Positions 16,201 through 24,709 of a stretch of 64,000 bases of DNA are shown piece after piece (within the stretch, counting starts at the first letter, position 1; every line of letters starts with the position of its first letter). This DNA is from BOG-908 sp965199235 (lineage in GTDB: Bacteria; Pseudomonadota; Alphaproteobacteria; Acetobacterales; Acetobacteraceae). The stretch is taken from assembly GCA_965199235.1 (NCBI GenBank), contig CBDAQU010000002.1, positions 2,480,001-2,544,000 on the forward strand, read 5' to 3'. The notes beneath the pieces are model-generated. The model was given only the letters and a program-made list of their open reading frames with translations, did not search any database and was not told the DNA's origin. The translations under genes and the position numbers were made by a program.

Positions 16201-17739
16201 ATGCGTCTCGCCAACCTTTGTTCTCCCTCGCCCGACGGTCCTGGCCTACAGAGGCAAAGCGCCGCCTTCGCCCTCGTCACAGTTCTGATCCACCTTGCGG
16301 CCAACCCCCATTACGGTTTCTTTCGCGACGAACTCTACTACGTCGCCTGCGGCCGCCATCCTGCCTGGGGCTACGTGGATCAGCCCCCCATGGTTCCTCT
16401 GCTGGCAGCAGCCTCGCAGGCGGCAGGCGTCTCGCTGTTCGCGTTGCGCGCAGTGCCGGCCCTGCTCGCGGGTGCCGCCACCTACGTCGTCTGCGTGCTG
16501 GCGGCGGCGTTCGGCGGCGGGGGTTTTGCCATCGCCCTGGCCGCCCTGTCCAGCGCTCTGGCTCCCGTACTGATGGCGTTCGGCACCGTTCTCGTCCCCG
16601 ACTCGTTGCAGCTTCTCCTGTGGCCGCTCGGAATACTCTGCGTCGCCGGCGCGCTCGACCGCGATCCTGCCTGGTGGCTCGCCGCGTGCCTGGTTTTCGC
16701 CGCCGCGACGGAGGCCAAATACAGCGCGGTCATTCTGGCCGGCGCCCTGCTGGCCGGCATAGCCTGCACCGGCCGCGGCCGCGCGGTAGCCTCGCTACAC
16801 CTGGCCGGCGGGGCAGTAATCGCAGGGGCCGCCCTGCTGCCCAACCTGCTGTGGCAATGGCGTCACCACCTGCCCATGCTGCAGGTGCTGCAAGCCGGAC
16901 AGAACGGCAAGAATGTTCTGCTCTCGCCTTTGAATTTTCTATGGCAGCAGGCGACGATCACCAACCCCGTCCTGGCGCCTGTCTGGGCAGCGGGCCTGAT
17001 ATGGTGCCTCGCACGCCCAGGCCGGCGCTGGCTGGGCGTCGGCGCGTGCACCTTGCTCGCGATCATGATCGTCCTGCACGGCAAGGCATACTACCCGGCC
17101 GCGATCTACCCGGCGCTGTTCGCCGCTGGCGGCGTCGCCATCGAGCGCATGACCGCCCGCCGCCCGCGCCTGCGCCCCGTGCTGCTCGCCGCAGTGCTGG
17201 TGTGCGGCGCGGCGCTGGCGCCCACCAGCATGCCCATCCTGCCCGAGCCCGCAATGATCGCCTATGCCGGCGCGCTCGCCAGGCTAGGCTTGGCGCCGAT
17301 GGATAATGAACGCCACCGCTCGGCGCAGTTGGGCCAATTCTACGCGGACATGCACGGCTGGCAGCACCTCGCCGACCAAGTGGCGGGCATCGCGCGCGCC
17401 CTGCCTCAGGCCGATCGCGCAAAACTTCACGTCTTCGCCGCCGATTACGGTCAGGCAGCCGCAATCGACCTGCTCGCCCCGCACGGCCTTCTCCCCGGCA
17501 CGCTCAGCGGCCACAACCAGTATTGGGAGTGGGGTCTTGGCGATTTCGACGGAACAGTCGCAATCGATGTCGGCGGCAAGCTGGAGGACGACCGCAAAAT
17601 CTGCACCACCGCAGAGCTCGTCGGCGTGTTCACCGCCCCCTATGTCATGCCTTACGAGAACGAGAGACAGATCATCCTCTGCCGCGGCCTAAAACTCCCT
17701 CTCGCCACATTATGGACCAGGATCAAGCACTTTGATTAA
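16201..17739 (+). CDS. Membrane glycosyltransferase, GT39/ArnT-like (PMT_2)
   Basis: 512 aa with about ten membrane segments. The first periplasmic loop carries the hallmark FFRDELYYVACGRHPAWGYVDQPPM, with the acidic residues expected of GT-C enzymes that use lipid-linked sugar donors. The C-terminal ~170 residues form a soluble periplasmic domain (FYADMHGWQHLADQVAGIAR ... GHNQYWEWG). It probably glycosylates an envelope lipid or protein. It is a single gene, so donor and acceptor cannot be named. Confidence 0.85.
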   Translation: MRLANLCSPSPDGPGLQRQSAAFALVTVLIHLAANPHYGFFRDELYYVACGRHPAWGYVDQPPMVPLLAAASQAAGVSLFALRAVPALLAGAATYVVCVLAAAFGGGGFAIALAALSSALAPVLMAFGTVLVPDSLQLLLWPLGILCVAGALDRDPAWWLAACLVFAAATEAKYSAVILAGALLAGIACTGRGRAVASLHLAGGAVIAGAALLPNLLWQWRHHLPMLQVLQAGQNGKNVLLSPLNFLWQQATITNPVLAPVWAAGLIWCLARPGRRWLGVGACTLLAIMIVLHGKAYYPAAIYPALFAAGGVAIERMTARRPRLRPVLLAAVLVCGAALAPTSMPILPEPAMIAYAGALARLGLAPMDNERHRSAQLGQFYADMHGWQHLADQVAGIARALPQADRAKLHVFAADYGQAAAIDLLAPHGLLPGTLSGHNQYWEWGLGDFDGTVAIDVGGKLEDDRKICTTAELVGVFTAPYVMPYENERQIILCRGLKLPLATLWTRIKHFD

Positions 17740-17851
17740 TCAAGCTGGCCGGCCAGCAACGGCCAACTAAACTTGGTGGCTATTGTGTATCTTGGACGAA
17801 CATCCCGATCAGCGCCTGAACGTCGGTGTCTTTAAAACTTCTGTTTGTTTG

Positions 17852-17907
17852 GTCCGCGACAGCCGAACAAAGGTTTGCTTCTTTTTTGCAAAAAAGAAGG
17901 TCTTGCC
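17852..17907 (+). repeat. Dispersed hairpin repeat, copy C
   Basis: Same orientation as copy B: TCCGCGACAGCCGAACAAAGG then a perfect 22-bp palindrome at 17878-17899 (arm CTTCTTTTTTG) and GTCTTGCC. It abuts the stop codon of the ABC exporter gene and faces the end of the GT-C gene, so it may terminate both. Confidence 0.7.
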
Positions 17908-19676
17908 TAAGCAGCCGCATCGAACTGCAGCGCGGCCAGCCGTGCATACAGCCCGCCCTCACGCGCCAGCGCGTCGTGCGTGCCCTGCGCCACCACCCGC
18001 CCGCGCTCGATCACCACGATACGGTCCGCCCGCCTGATCGTCGCCAGCCGGTGCGCCACAACCAGCGTCGTCCGGTCGCGCCCAAGCACCGTCAGCGCGT
18101 GCTGCACCGCCTGCTCGCTCTCGGCATCCAGCGCGCTGGTCGCCTCGTCCAGCAGCAGGATCGGCGCGTTCCGCAACACCGCGCGCGCGATCGCCACACG
18201 CTGCTTCTGCCCGCCCGAAAGCCGCACGCCGCGCTCGCCCAGGAACGTGTCCAGCCCGTCCGGCAGCGCGAACAGGAAATCGGCCGCCGCCGCCTCGGCC
18301 GCCCGGCGCACCTCCTCGTCCGTCGCGTCCGGCCGCCCGTAGCGTATGTTTTCCCAGGCATTGGCCGAGAAGATCACCGGGTCTTGCGGCACCACCGCCA
18401 GCCGCCCTCGCAGCGCTGCCGGGTCGGCCTCCCGCACATCCACGCCGTCGATCGACACATGCCCGGACTGCACGTCGTAGAACCGCTGCAATAGCTGGAA
18501 CACCGTCGTCTTGCCCGCGCCGGACGGCCCGACCAGCGCCACCGTCTCCCCGGGCGCCACCTGGAGCGACACCCCGTCCAACGCCGCCGCGTCCGGCCGG
18601 GAAGGATACCGGAACACCACGTTCTCGAAGCATACCGCGCCCAAGCCGGAAGCGGGCAGGGGCACCGGGTGCGCCGGCGCTGCGATCGCCGGCCGTTCGG
18701 CCAGCACCTCGGCCAGCCGGTCCGCAGCCCCCGCCGCCCGCTGCATCTCGCCCCACAATTCGCTCAGCGTGCCGCCGGCGCCGGCCAGCATCACCGCGTA
18801 GAACACGAAAGCCGCCAAATCCCCGCCCGTCATCCGCCCGGCTATCACGTCGCGCCCGCCAACCCACAGGCTGAAGGTGATCGCCCCGAACCCGAGCAGG
18901 ATCACCACCAGGATCAGCAGCGCGCGCGTCCGTATCCGACGCACCGCGGCCGACACCGACTGCTCGATCCTCGAAGAATACAGGCGCCGGTCCACCGGCT
19001 CGTGGGTGAACGCCTGCACCGTCGGCAGCGCCGTCAGCGTCTCCTCGGCATAGGCGCCCAGATCCCCCACCCTGTCCTGCGCCATGCGCGATAGCCGCTT
19101 TTCCCGCCGCCCGAAGACGATCAGCGGCACCACCACCAGCGGCACCACCAGCACCACGATGCCCGCCAGCTTGGCACTCGTCGCAACCAGCAGCGCCAGC
19201 GCGCCCACCGCCGTCAACGCGCTCCTCACCCACATCGAGATCGCCGACCCCACCAGCGTCTGCAGCACGCTCACATCGGCCGTCATCCTGCTCAATATGT
19301 CGCCGGTGCGCGCCGTCTCGAAATACCCCGGCGACAGCGTGATCACATGATCGAACAGCGCCCGCCGCAAATCGGCCCCGACCCGCTCCCCCAGCCAAGC
19401 GATCAGCGAAAACCGCGCGTAGGTCGCCACCGCCAGCGCCGCCACCACGCCGAACATGCCCAGCGCCGCCCGGTTCAGCGACACCGCGTTGCGGTCGCCA
19501 AACCCGGTATCGATCAGGTGCCGCAAGCCCTGCCCGATGCCCAGCACCAGCCCCGCCGCCACCAGCAGCGCCAAGCTCGCCCACGCCATGTGCCCCAGAT
19601 AAGGCCGCAGATACGGCAACAGAAGCCGCAACGAAGCTGGATGAGCGCGGGTCTTAACGTCGTCGGGCATGAGCAT
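17907..19676 (-). CDS. ABC exporter, fused permease and ATPase (MsbA-like half transporter)
   Basis: 589 aa. The N-terminal ~320 residues are a six-helix type IV exporter domain (GYFETARTGDILSRMTADVSVLQ is the usual cytosolic loop). The ATPase has Walker A VGPSGAGKTT, Q-loop VVPQDPVIFSANAWENIRYG, signature LSGGQKQR, Walker B ILLLDEATSALD and H-loop VAHRLATI, all intact. It works as a homodimer exporting lipids or drugs. LPS-transporter MsbA and multidrug LmrA-type functions cannot be told apart here. Confidence 0.9.
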   Translation of the reverse strand: MLMPDDVKTRAHPASLRLLLPYLRPYLGHMAWASLALLVAAGLVLGIGQGLRHLIDTGFGDRNAVSLNRAALGMFGVVAALAVATYARFSLIAWLGERVGADLRRALFDHVITLSPGYFETARTGDILSRMTADVSVLQTLVGSAISMWVRSALTAVGALALLVATSAKLAGIVVLVVPLVVVPLIVFGRREKRLSRMAQDRVGDLGAYAEETLTALPTVQAFTHEPVDRRLYSSRIEQSVSAAVRRIRTRALLILVVILLGFGAITFSLWVGGRDVIAGRMTGGDLAAFVFYAVMLAGAGGTLSELWGEMQRAAGAADRLAEVLAERPAIAAPAHPVPLPASGLGAVCFENVVFRYPSRPDAAALDGVSLQVAPGETVALVGPSGAGKTTVFQLLQRFYDVQSGHVSIDGVDVREADPAALRGRLAVVPQDPVIFSANAWENIRYGRPDATDEEVRRAAEAAAADFLFALPDGLDTFLGERGVRLSGGQKQRVAIARAVLRNAPILLLDEATSALDAESEQAVQHALTVLGRDRTTLVVAHRLATIRRADRIVVIERGRVVAQGTHDALAREGGLYARLAALQFDAAA

Positions 19677-19716
19677 TCATGTGAGGCCGCGAAACCCGAT
19701 ACAAGCCCCATCCGAA

Positions 19717-19748
19717 GGGTGGGCTGCGCTTTGGCAGCCCACCATCCC
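19717..19748. repeat. GGGTGGGC-type hairpin, copy 1
   Basis: GGTGGGCTG (from 19718) pairs with CAGCCCACC (to 19743) around CGCTTTGG. The same loop motif TGCGCTTTGGCA recurs at 23824-23852, and a weaker relative lies at 26675-26702. Located between the fghA stop and the ABC exporter start. Confidence 0.55.
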
Positions 19749-19759
19749 GAGCTCAACTG

Positions 19760-20605
19760 CTAAACCCGCCCCAGCTCCGCCGCATGATGCCGCAGATGAT
19801 CCTCGATCACCGTCTGAATGAACCAGTAGGAGTGATCATACCCCTCATGCCGCCGCAACGTGAGCCGCTGCCCCGACTGCGCCGCCGCCGCCTCCAAAGC
19901 TTCCGGCCGCAACTGCACCGCCAGAAACTGGTCCGCCATCCCCTGATCCACGAGCACCGGCCCAGGAAACGCCCGCCGCGCCATCAGCACGCTCGCATCA
20001 TACGCGTCCCAAGCCGCCCGGTCCGGCCCCAGATAATTGCCGAACGCCTTGTGCCCCCAAGGCACGTCCACCGGGTGGCAAATGGGCGACAACGCCGAAA
20101 CCGACTGCCACCTCTGAGGATGCCGCAGCGCCGAAACCAGCGCCCCATGCCCCCCCATCGAATGCCCCATGATCCCCGCCGCCCCAGCCCGCACCGGAAA
20201 ACTCTCCGCAATCAGCGCCGGCAACTCCTCGTTCACGTAGCTTCCCATCCGGTAGTTCTTCGACCACGGCGCCTGCGTCGCATCCAAATAGAACCCGGCA
20301 CCCGTCCCGAAATCCCAGTCCGCATCTTCTCCAGCCACACCCGCGCCACGCGGACTGGTATCGGGCGCCACAAGCACCAACCCCAACTCCGCCGCCACGC
20401 GCTGCGCCCCCGCCTTCTGCACGAACGTGTCCTGCGTGCAGGTCAGTCCGGCCAAATAATATACCACCGGACAGGTTCCGCTTTTCGCGGCGGGCGGCAG
20501 GAAAACGGAAAGGCTCATCTCCGTCCCGGTCTCCCGCGAGGCGTGCGCATAAACCCCCAGCCGCCCCCCGAAACACGCGCTCTCGCTGCGCTTCTCCAAA
20601 GCCAT
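19760..20605 (-). CDS. fghA: S-formylglutathione hydrolase
   Basis: 281 aa esterase-D family serine hydrolase converting S-formylglutathione to formate and glutathione, the second step of glutathione-dependent formaldehyde detoxification. Motifs: YYLAGLTCTQDTF, GHSMGGHGAL with Ser149, the acid in DQGMADQFL and His in EGYDHSYWFIQ. The start is 2 bp from the stop of the class III ADH gene upstream, so they form an operon. Confidence 0.96.
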   Translation of the reverse strand: MALEKRSESACFGGRLGVYAHASRETGTEMSLSVFLPPAAKSGTCPVVYYLAGLTCTQDTFVQKAGAQRVAAELGLVLVAPDTSPRGAGVAGEDADWDFGTGAGFYLDATQAPWSKNYRMGSYVNEELPALIAESFPVRAGAAGIMGHSMGGHGALVSALRHPQRWQSVSALSPICHPVDVPWGHKAFGNYLGPDRAAWDAYDASVLMARRAFPGPVLVDQGMADQFLAVQLRPEALEAAAAQSGQRLTLRRHEGYDHSYWFIQTVIEDHLRHHAAELGRV

Positions 20606-20607
20606 GC

Positions 20608-21717
20608 TCAGTAGACCACCACGCTGCGAATACTCTCCCCCCGCGTCATCAGATCGAACCCGTCATTGATCCTCTCCAGCGGCAGGACATGCGTGATCAG
20701 GTCGTCGATGTTGATCTTCTTCTCCATGTACCAGTCCACCATCTTCGGCGTGTCCGTCCGCCCCCGCGCCCCCCCGAACGCGCTGCCCTGCCAGACCCGC
20801 CCCGTTACCAGCTGGAACGGCCGCGTCGACACCTCCTGCCCCGACGCGGCAACCCCGATGATCGTGCTCTTGCCCCAGCCGCGATGCGCGCATTCCAGCG
20901 CCTGGCGCATCAGCGTCGTGTTCCCCACGCATTCGAAACTATGATCCGCCCCGCCATCGGTCAGCGCCACCAAATGCGGAACGATGTCGCCCTCGACGTC
21001 CTTGGGATTGACGAAATGCGTCATCCCGAACTTCTCCGCCAACGCCTTCCGCCCAGGATTGACGTCCACCCCAACGATCATGTCCGCGCCCGCAATCCGC
21101 GCCCCCTGCAGCACGTTCAGCCCGATCCCGCCCAGCCCGAACACCACAACCTTGTCCCCAGGCGCCACCTTCGCCGTGTAGATCACCGCCCCCACCCCGG
21201 TGGTCACCCCGCACCCGATGTAGCAAATCTTCTCGAACGGCGCGTCCTCCCGCACGCGCGCCAGCGCAATCTCCGGCAGCACGGTGAAGTTGGCGAAGGT
21301 CGAACACCCCATGTAATGATACAGTGTCTTGCCCTGGAAACTGAACCGGCTTGTCCCGTCCGGCATCACGCCGCGGCCCTGCGTCGCCCGGATCGCCGTG
21401 CACAAATTCGTCTTCCGGCTCAAGCAACTCTTACACTGCCGGCACTCCGGCGTGTACAGCGGGATCACGTGGTCCCCCTTCTTCAGCGTGCTCACCCCCG
21501 GCCCGACGTCCACCACCACGCCCGCGCCTTCATGCCCAAGTATGCACGGAAACAGCCCCTCCGAATCCGCGCCCGACAGCGTGTACTTGTCCGTGTGGCA
21601 GATACCCGTCGCCTTGATCTCCACCAGCACCTCGCCCGCCTTCGGGCCCTCCAACTGCACGGTCTCGATCGTCAGCGGCTTGCCCGCCTCGAACGCAACA
21701 GCGGCGCGCACATCCAT
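20608..21717 (-). CDS. frmA: S-(hydroxymethyl)glutathione dehydrogenase / class III alcohol dehydrogenase
   Basis: 369 aa zinc ADH oxidising S-hydroxymethylglutathione to S-formylglutathione with NAD+. Catalytic zinc ligands lie in ATGICHTDKY and GHEGAG; the structural zinc site is C-x2-C-x2-C-x7-C in ECRQCKSCLSRKTNLC; the Rossmann motif is VVFGLGGIGLNVLQGA. ATG 21717 follows GGAGGAGGG and matches the family start; the longer open frame upstream is rejected. Operon with fghA; an aldehyde dehydrogenase is divergent. The symbol adhC/flhA is also used for this enzyme. Confidence 0.96.
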   Translation of the reverse strand: MDVRAAVAFEAGKPLTIETVQLEGPKAGEVLVEIKATGICHTDKYTLSGADSEGLFPCILGHEGAGVVVDVGPGVSTLKKGDHVIPLYTPECRQCKSCLSRKTNLCTAIRATQGRGVMPDGTSRFSFQGKTLYHYMGCSTFANFTVLPEIALARVREDAPFEKICYIGCGVTTGVGAVIYTAKVAPGDKVVVFGLGGIGLNVLQGARIAGADMIVGVDVNPGRKALAEKFGMTHFVNPKDVEGDIVPHLVALTDGGADHSFECVGNTTLMRQALECAHRGWGKSTIIGVAASGQEVSTRPFQLVTGRVWQGSAFGGARGRTDTPKMVDWYMEKKINIDDLITHVLPLERINDGFDLMTRGESIRSVVVY

Positions 21718-21881
21718 AGACCGTCCCTCCTCCAACCTCGGACTGCCATCCCACCCCACGCCGCAACGCGCGATAGAACCTTCGTCCCCGTTGACGCCCA
21801 CCCTGGCACGCCCGCCAGGAACCCCATAGGGTGTGCCCCACAAACGCTACCCACATAGACGCCACCACACAGAGGCCCATC

Positions 21882-23318
21882 ATGCGCGACTACACACAAT
21901 TCTACATCGACGGCGCCTGGGTCGACCCCGCCGCGCCAAAGACCCTCGACGTCATAAACCCCGCCACCGAACGCCCCTGCGGCCGCATCTCGCTGGGCAC
22001 GCAACCCGACGTAGACCGCGCCGCCCACGCCGCCCGCCGCGCCTTCGAAGCCTTCTCCCAAACCACCCGAGACGACCGCCTGGCCCTCCTCGGCCGCATC
22101 ATCGACGCCTACAAATCCCGCTACAACGACATGGCCGCCGCCATCACCGAGGAAATGGGCGCCCCAGTCAGCCTCAGCCAGAACGCCCAGGCCGCCATCG
22201 GCATCGGCCACTTCCAGGCCGCCCAGGGCATCCTCGCCAGCTACGTGTTCGAGGAAATGCGCGGCACCACCCTGATCGCCCGCGAGCCCATCGGAGTCTG
22301 CGGCTTCATCACCCCGTGGAACTGGCCCATCAACCAGATCGCCTGCAAAGTGGCCCCCGCGCTGGCCGTCGGCTGCACCATGGTCCTAAAGCCCAGCGAA
22401 ATCGCCCCCTTCAGCGCGTACGTCCTCGCCGAAATCCTCCACGAAGCCGGCGTTCCCCCAGGTGTCTTCAACCTCGTCAACGGCGACGGCCCCGGCGTCG
22501 GCGCGGCCATCAGCGCCCACCCAGAAATCGACCTCGTCAGCTTCACCGGGTCCACCCGCGCCGGCATCGAAGTCGCCCGCGCCGCCGCCCCAACCGTCAA
22601 GCGCGTCCACCAGGAACTCGGCGGCAAATCCCCCAACATCATCCTGCCAGACGCCGACCTGCAATCGGCCGTCACACGCGGCGTCAAACACGTGATGCAG
22701 AACACCGGCCAGTCCTGCAACGCCCCCACCCGCATGCTCGCCCCCCACACGCTCATGCCCCAGGTCATCGACATCGCCCGCACCGCCGCCGAGCAAACCA
22801 CCGTCGGCGACCCACAAGGCAACGCCGAACTCGGCCCCGTGGTCAGCGAACTGCAATGGACCAAAATCCAGGGTCTGATCCAGCGCGGCATCGACGAAGG
22901 CGCCCAACTCGTCGCCGGCGGCACCGGCCGCCCCGAAGGCCTGGAAACCGGCTACTACGTAAAACCCACAGTATTCGCCAATGTCACTAACGACATGACA
23001 ATAGCGCGCGAAGAAATTTTTGGCCCCGTCGTGGCCATTCTCGGTTACGAAACGGTGGACGAAGCCATAGCCATCGCCAACGACACACCCTACGGCCTCG
23101 CCGCCTACGTCCAGGGCCGCGACCCAGCCCAGCTCCGCCACGTCGCCTCCCGCCTCCGCGCCGGCCAGGTCAACATAAACGGCGCCGGAATGGACATCAT
23201 GGCCCCCTTCGGCGGCTACAAACAATCCGGCAACGGCCGCGAATGGGGCGACCTCGCCTTCGGCGAGTTCCTCGAAACCAAGGCCGAGATTGGTTATGGG
23301 GCGATCGCGGCGGAGTAA
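21882..23318 (+). CDS. NAD(P)-dependent aldehyde dehydrogenase
   Basis: 478 aa ALDH superfamily enzyme. It contains FITPWNWPINQIACKVAPAL, the NAD-site FTGSTRAGIEVARAAA, catalytic Glu in HQELGGKSPN and catalytic Cys in NTGQSCNAPTR, then EEIFGPVVAILGY. ATG 21882 is preceded by AGAGG at 21871-21875. The substrate is not fixed by sequence; its divergent position against frmA/fghA suggests small aldehydes. The 164-bp gap to frmA holds both promoters. Confidence 0.9.
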   Translation: MRDYTQFYIDGAWVDPAAPKTLDVINPATERPCGRISLGTQPDVDRAAHAARRAFEAFSQTTRDDRLALLGRIIDAYKSRYNDMAAAITEEMGAPVSLSQNAQAAIGIGHFQAAQGILASYVFEEMRGTTLIAREPIGVCGFITPWNWPINQIACKVAPALAVGCTMVLKPSEIAPFSAYVLAEILHEAGVPPGVFNLVNGDGPGVGAAISAHPEIDLVSFTGSTRAGIEVARAAAPTVKRVHQELGGKSPNIILPDADLQSAVTRGVKHVMQNTGQSCNAPTRMLAPHTLMPQVIDIARTAAEQTTVGDPQGNAELGPVVSELQWTKIQGLIQRGIDEGAQLVAGGTGRPEGLETGYYVKPTVFANVTNDMTIAREEIFGPVVAILGYETVDEAIAIANDTPYGLAAYVQGRDPAQLRHVASRLRAGQVNINGAGMDIMAPFGGYKQSGNGREWGDLAFGEFLETKAEIGYGAIAAE

Positions 23319-23331
23319 GACAAGGTAAGCA

Positions 23332-23353
23332 GTTCTTTCTTGAAAGAAAGAAC
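23332..23353. terminator. Hairpin downstream of the aldehyde dehydrogenase gene
   Basis: A 9-bp stem GTTCTTTCT / AGAAAGAAC with a 4-nt loop, 13 bp after the stop codon, in the frame AAGCA-hairpin-CAAAGAACTTTT. Its design matches the hairpin at 7958-7979 and the copy A-C family. A second hairpin, GGCCGGG/CCCGGCC, follows at 23376-23394. Confidence 0.65.
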
Positions 23354-23435
23354 CAAAGAACTTTTGATCCGTCTTGGCCGGGCTTGACCCGGCCATCACG
23401 CGTCGGGGACGCGCGAACCTTGGTGACCTGACCGC

Positions 23436-23661
23436 CTAATCACGCACCTCGGCCGCCCACAACGCGTAAAGCCGCTCCATCTCCTTATCGAACGCAGCAC
23501 ACAACATCTGCGCCTCATTCCCAGGCACCAGCCGCATCGCCCGCTGAAACGCCCCGTCCCGCAGATAAACCCCATCTCGTCCGTCCAAGGCGGCACCGAC
23601 GCTTCCGCAGCACCTCGACCATCCGCCCCCGCGCCGCCTCCCGCTCGGCCGACTGCGTCAT
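23436..23661 (-). pseudogene. Small hypothetical gene with a one-base frameshift
   Basis: From ATG 23661 the frame reads MTQSAEREAARGRMVEVLRKR, then degenerates. In a frame one base away the continuation is DGVYLRDGAFQRAMRLVPGNEAQMLCAAFDKEMERLYALWAAEVRD and a TAG at 23436. The total (226 bp) is one base off a multiple of three, as expected for a single-base indel. The joined product (~74 aa) is charged and helical. The family is not recognised, and a sequencing error cannot be excluded. Confidence 0.5.
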
Positions 23662-23823
23662 TTCCCCATCGCCGAACGACCCAGGCTGCGCGGAAAAGCA
23701 TTCATTCCAAACCGCTAGTACCCAACCTCGAGTCGCAACACCTTTGGCGCCCACTCAAGCCCAAGCGATCCTGCACCCGTCACCCGGCGCCGCGACGAAC
23801 CGTTTAGGCGCGTCCGCTTCTTC

Positions 23824-23867
23824 GTAGGGTGGCATGCGCTTTGGCACCCTACCCTACCCTACCCTAG
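23824..23867. repeat. GGGTGGC hairpin, copy 2, followed by tandem CCCTA units
   Basis: GTAGGGTG pairs with CACCCTAC around a loop containing TGCGCTTTGG (23824-23852), the same loop as at 19717-19748. The right arm is extended into about four tandem CCCTA units to 23867. It occupies the gene-free stretch 23662-23911, in which nothing else is seen. Confidence 0.6.
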
Positions 23868-23911
23868 CCAACCACAAAAACCCTAGCCCACAGCGCCACC
23901 TGCGAGCCGGC

Positions 23912-24709
23912 TCACTCCGGATCGACGATCAACCGGCCACGCTCGATCAGCCAACGTTCCTGAAAAGCGCGCTGCGCACTGAGCCCGACATCCCGCAAAA
24001 ACCACCCGTTCGTCGCGGCACCAATGACCGCGCCGATGACCGGTATCGCTTCCAGCATCTTCCGCTTAGTGAGATTATAACCGAGTTGCTTGGCTAAGCT
24101 CCTGACACCGACAATCGCTGCCTCGAAACTGACCATTTCCCCCGCGGCTTTGGCCGCCATGCTCTTGAACGTCTCCTTCGAAATCATAACAGCAATTTTT
24201 TGTAGGGTAGCATGGGACGCGACCTTTTCAGCCATCGTGTTCGAGCCCGCGTTTTGCAAAACGGCTAGGCAAAAATCGCGTTCGGCCTCGTTATCCTCCG
24301 CATACCCGTATTCGACCCCGATCTGCCGGATTAACCGTAGCGCGAGCGTGACGATCGCGGGCACATCGGCAATCATACCAACCAACCCCAAAGCACCAGC
24401 CGCACCACCCTGAGCCGCCCCCAGGGCGATATGGAAGTTCTGCACTTGGTCCGCACCGCGATCGCAAGCGGGCAAATTCTCGGCATCGGCGCTGGCCGGC
24501 GCCGACAAGGTGTTTTTCGCAGCCCAGTCCAGCCCGGATAACGCGGCCTCGATCGCACTTAGGGGAACGACTTTGGAGAATAACCACCCGACCGGTCCAA
24601 GGACCACCGAGACCGCATAACCCACGACGGACGGCGACGCTGTCTTCCAGGCATCGATAGCGCGCCTGATCGCCTTCTCGTAATCTTCCGGCCGGTCCTC
24701 GTCGCTCAT
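23912..24709 (-). CDS. EcsC family protein
   Basis: 265 aa. Matches the EcsC pattern: IDAWKTASPSVVGYAVSVVLGPVGWLFSKVVP, an Ala/Gly-rich amphipathic centre (AAQGGAAGALGLVGMIADVPAIVTLALRLIRQIGVEYGY) and GYNLTKRKMLEAIPVIGAVIGAATNGWFLRDV. EcsC proteins are membrane-associated and of uncertain function; relatives occur near secretion and conflict loci. ATG 24709 is chosen over a longer frame that overlaps the restriction gene; as it stands it overlaps that gene's stop by 4 bp, so the two are translationally coupled. Confidence 0.8.
   Translation of the reverse strand: MSDEDRPEDYEKAIRRAIDAWKTASPSVVGYAVSVVLGPVGWLFSKVVPLSAIEAALSGLDWAAKNTLSAPASADAENLPACDRGADQVQNFHIALGAAQGGAAGALGLVGMIADVPAIVTLALRLIRQIGVEYGYAEDNEAERDFCLAVLQNAGSNTMAEKVASHATLQKIAVMISKETFKSMAAKAAGEMVSFEAAIVGVRSLAKQLGYNLTKRKMLEAIPVIGAVIGAATNGWFLRDVGLSAQRAFQERWLIERGRLIVDPE

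Noticed and set aside
21718..21843. 42-residue N-terminal extension of the class III ADH
   Set aside because: The family start MDVRAAVAFEAGKPL follows a strong GGAGGAGGG; the extension covers the promoter region and has no homology that I recognise.
23847..23867. Four CCCTA units as a telomere-like or CRISPR-like array
   Set aside because: Too short, no spacers, and best explained as slippage of one hairpin arm.
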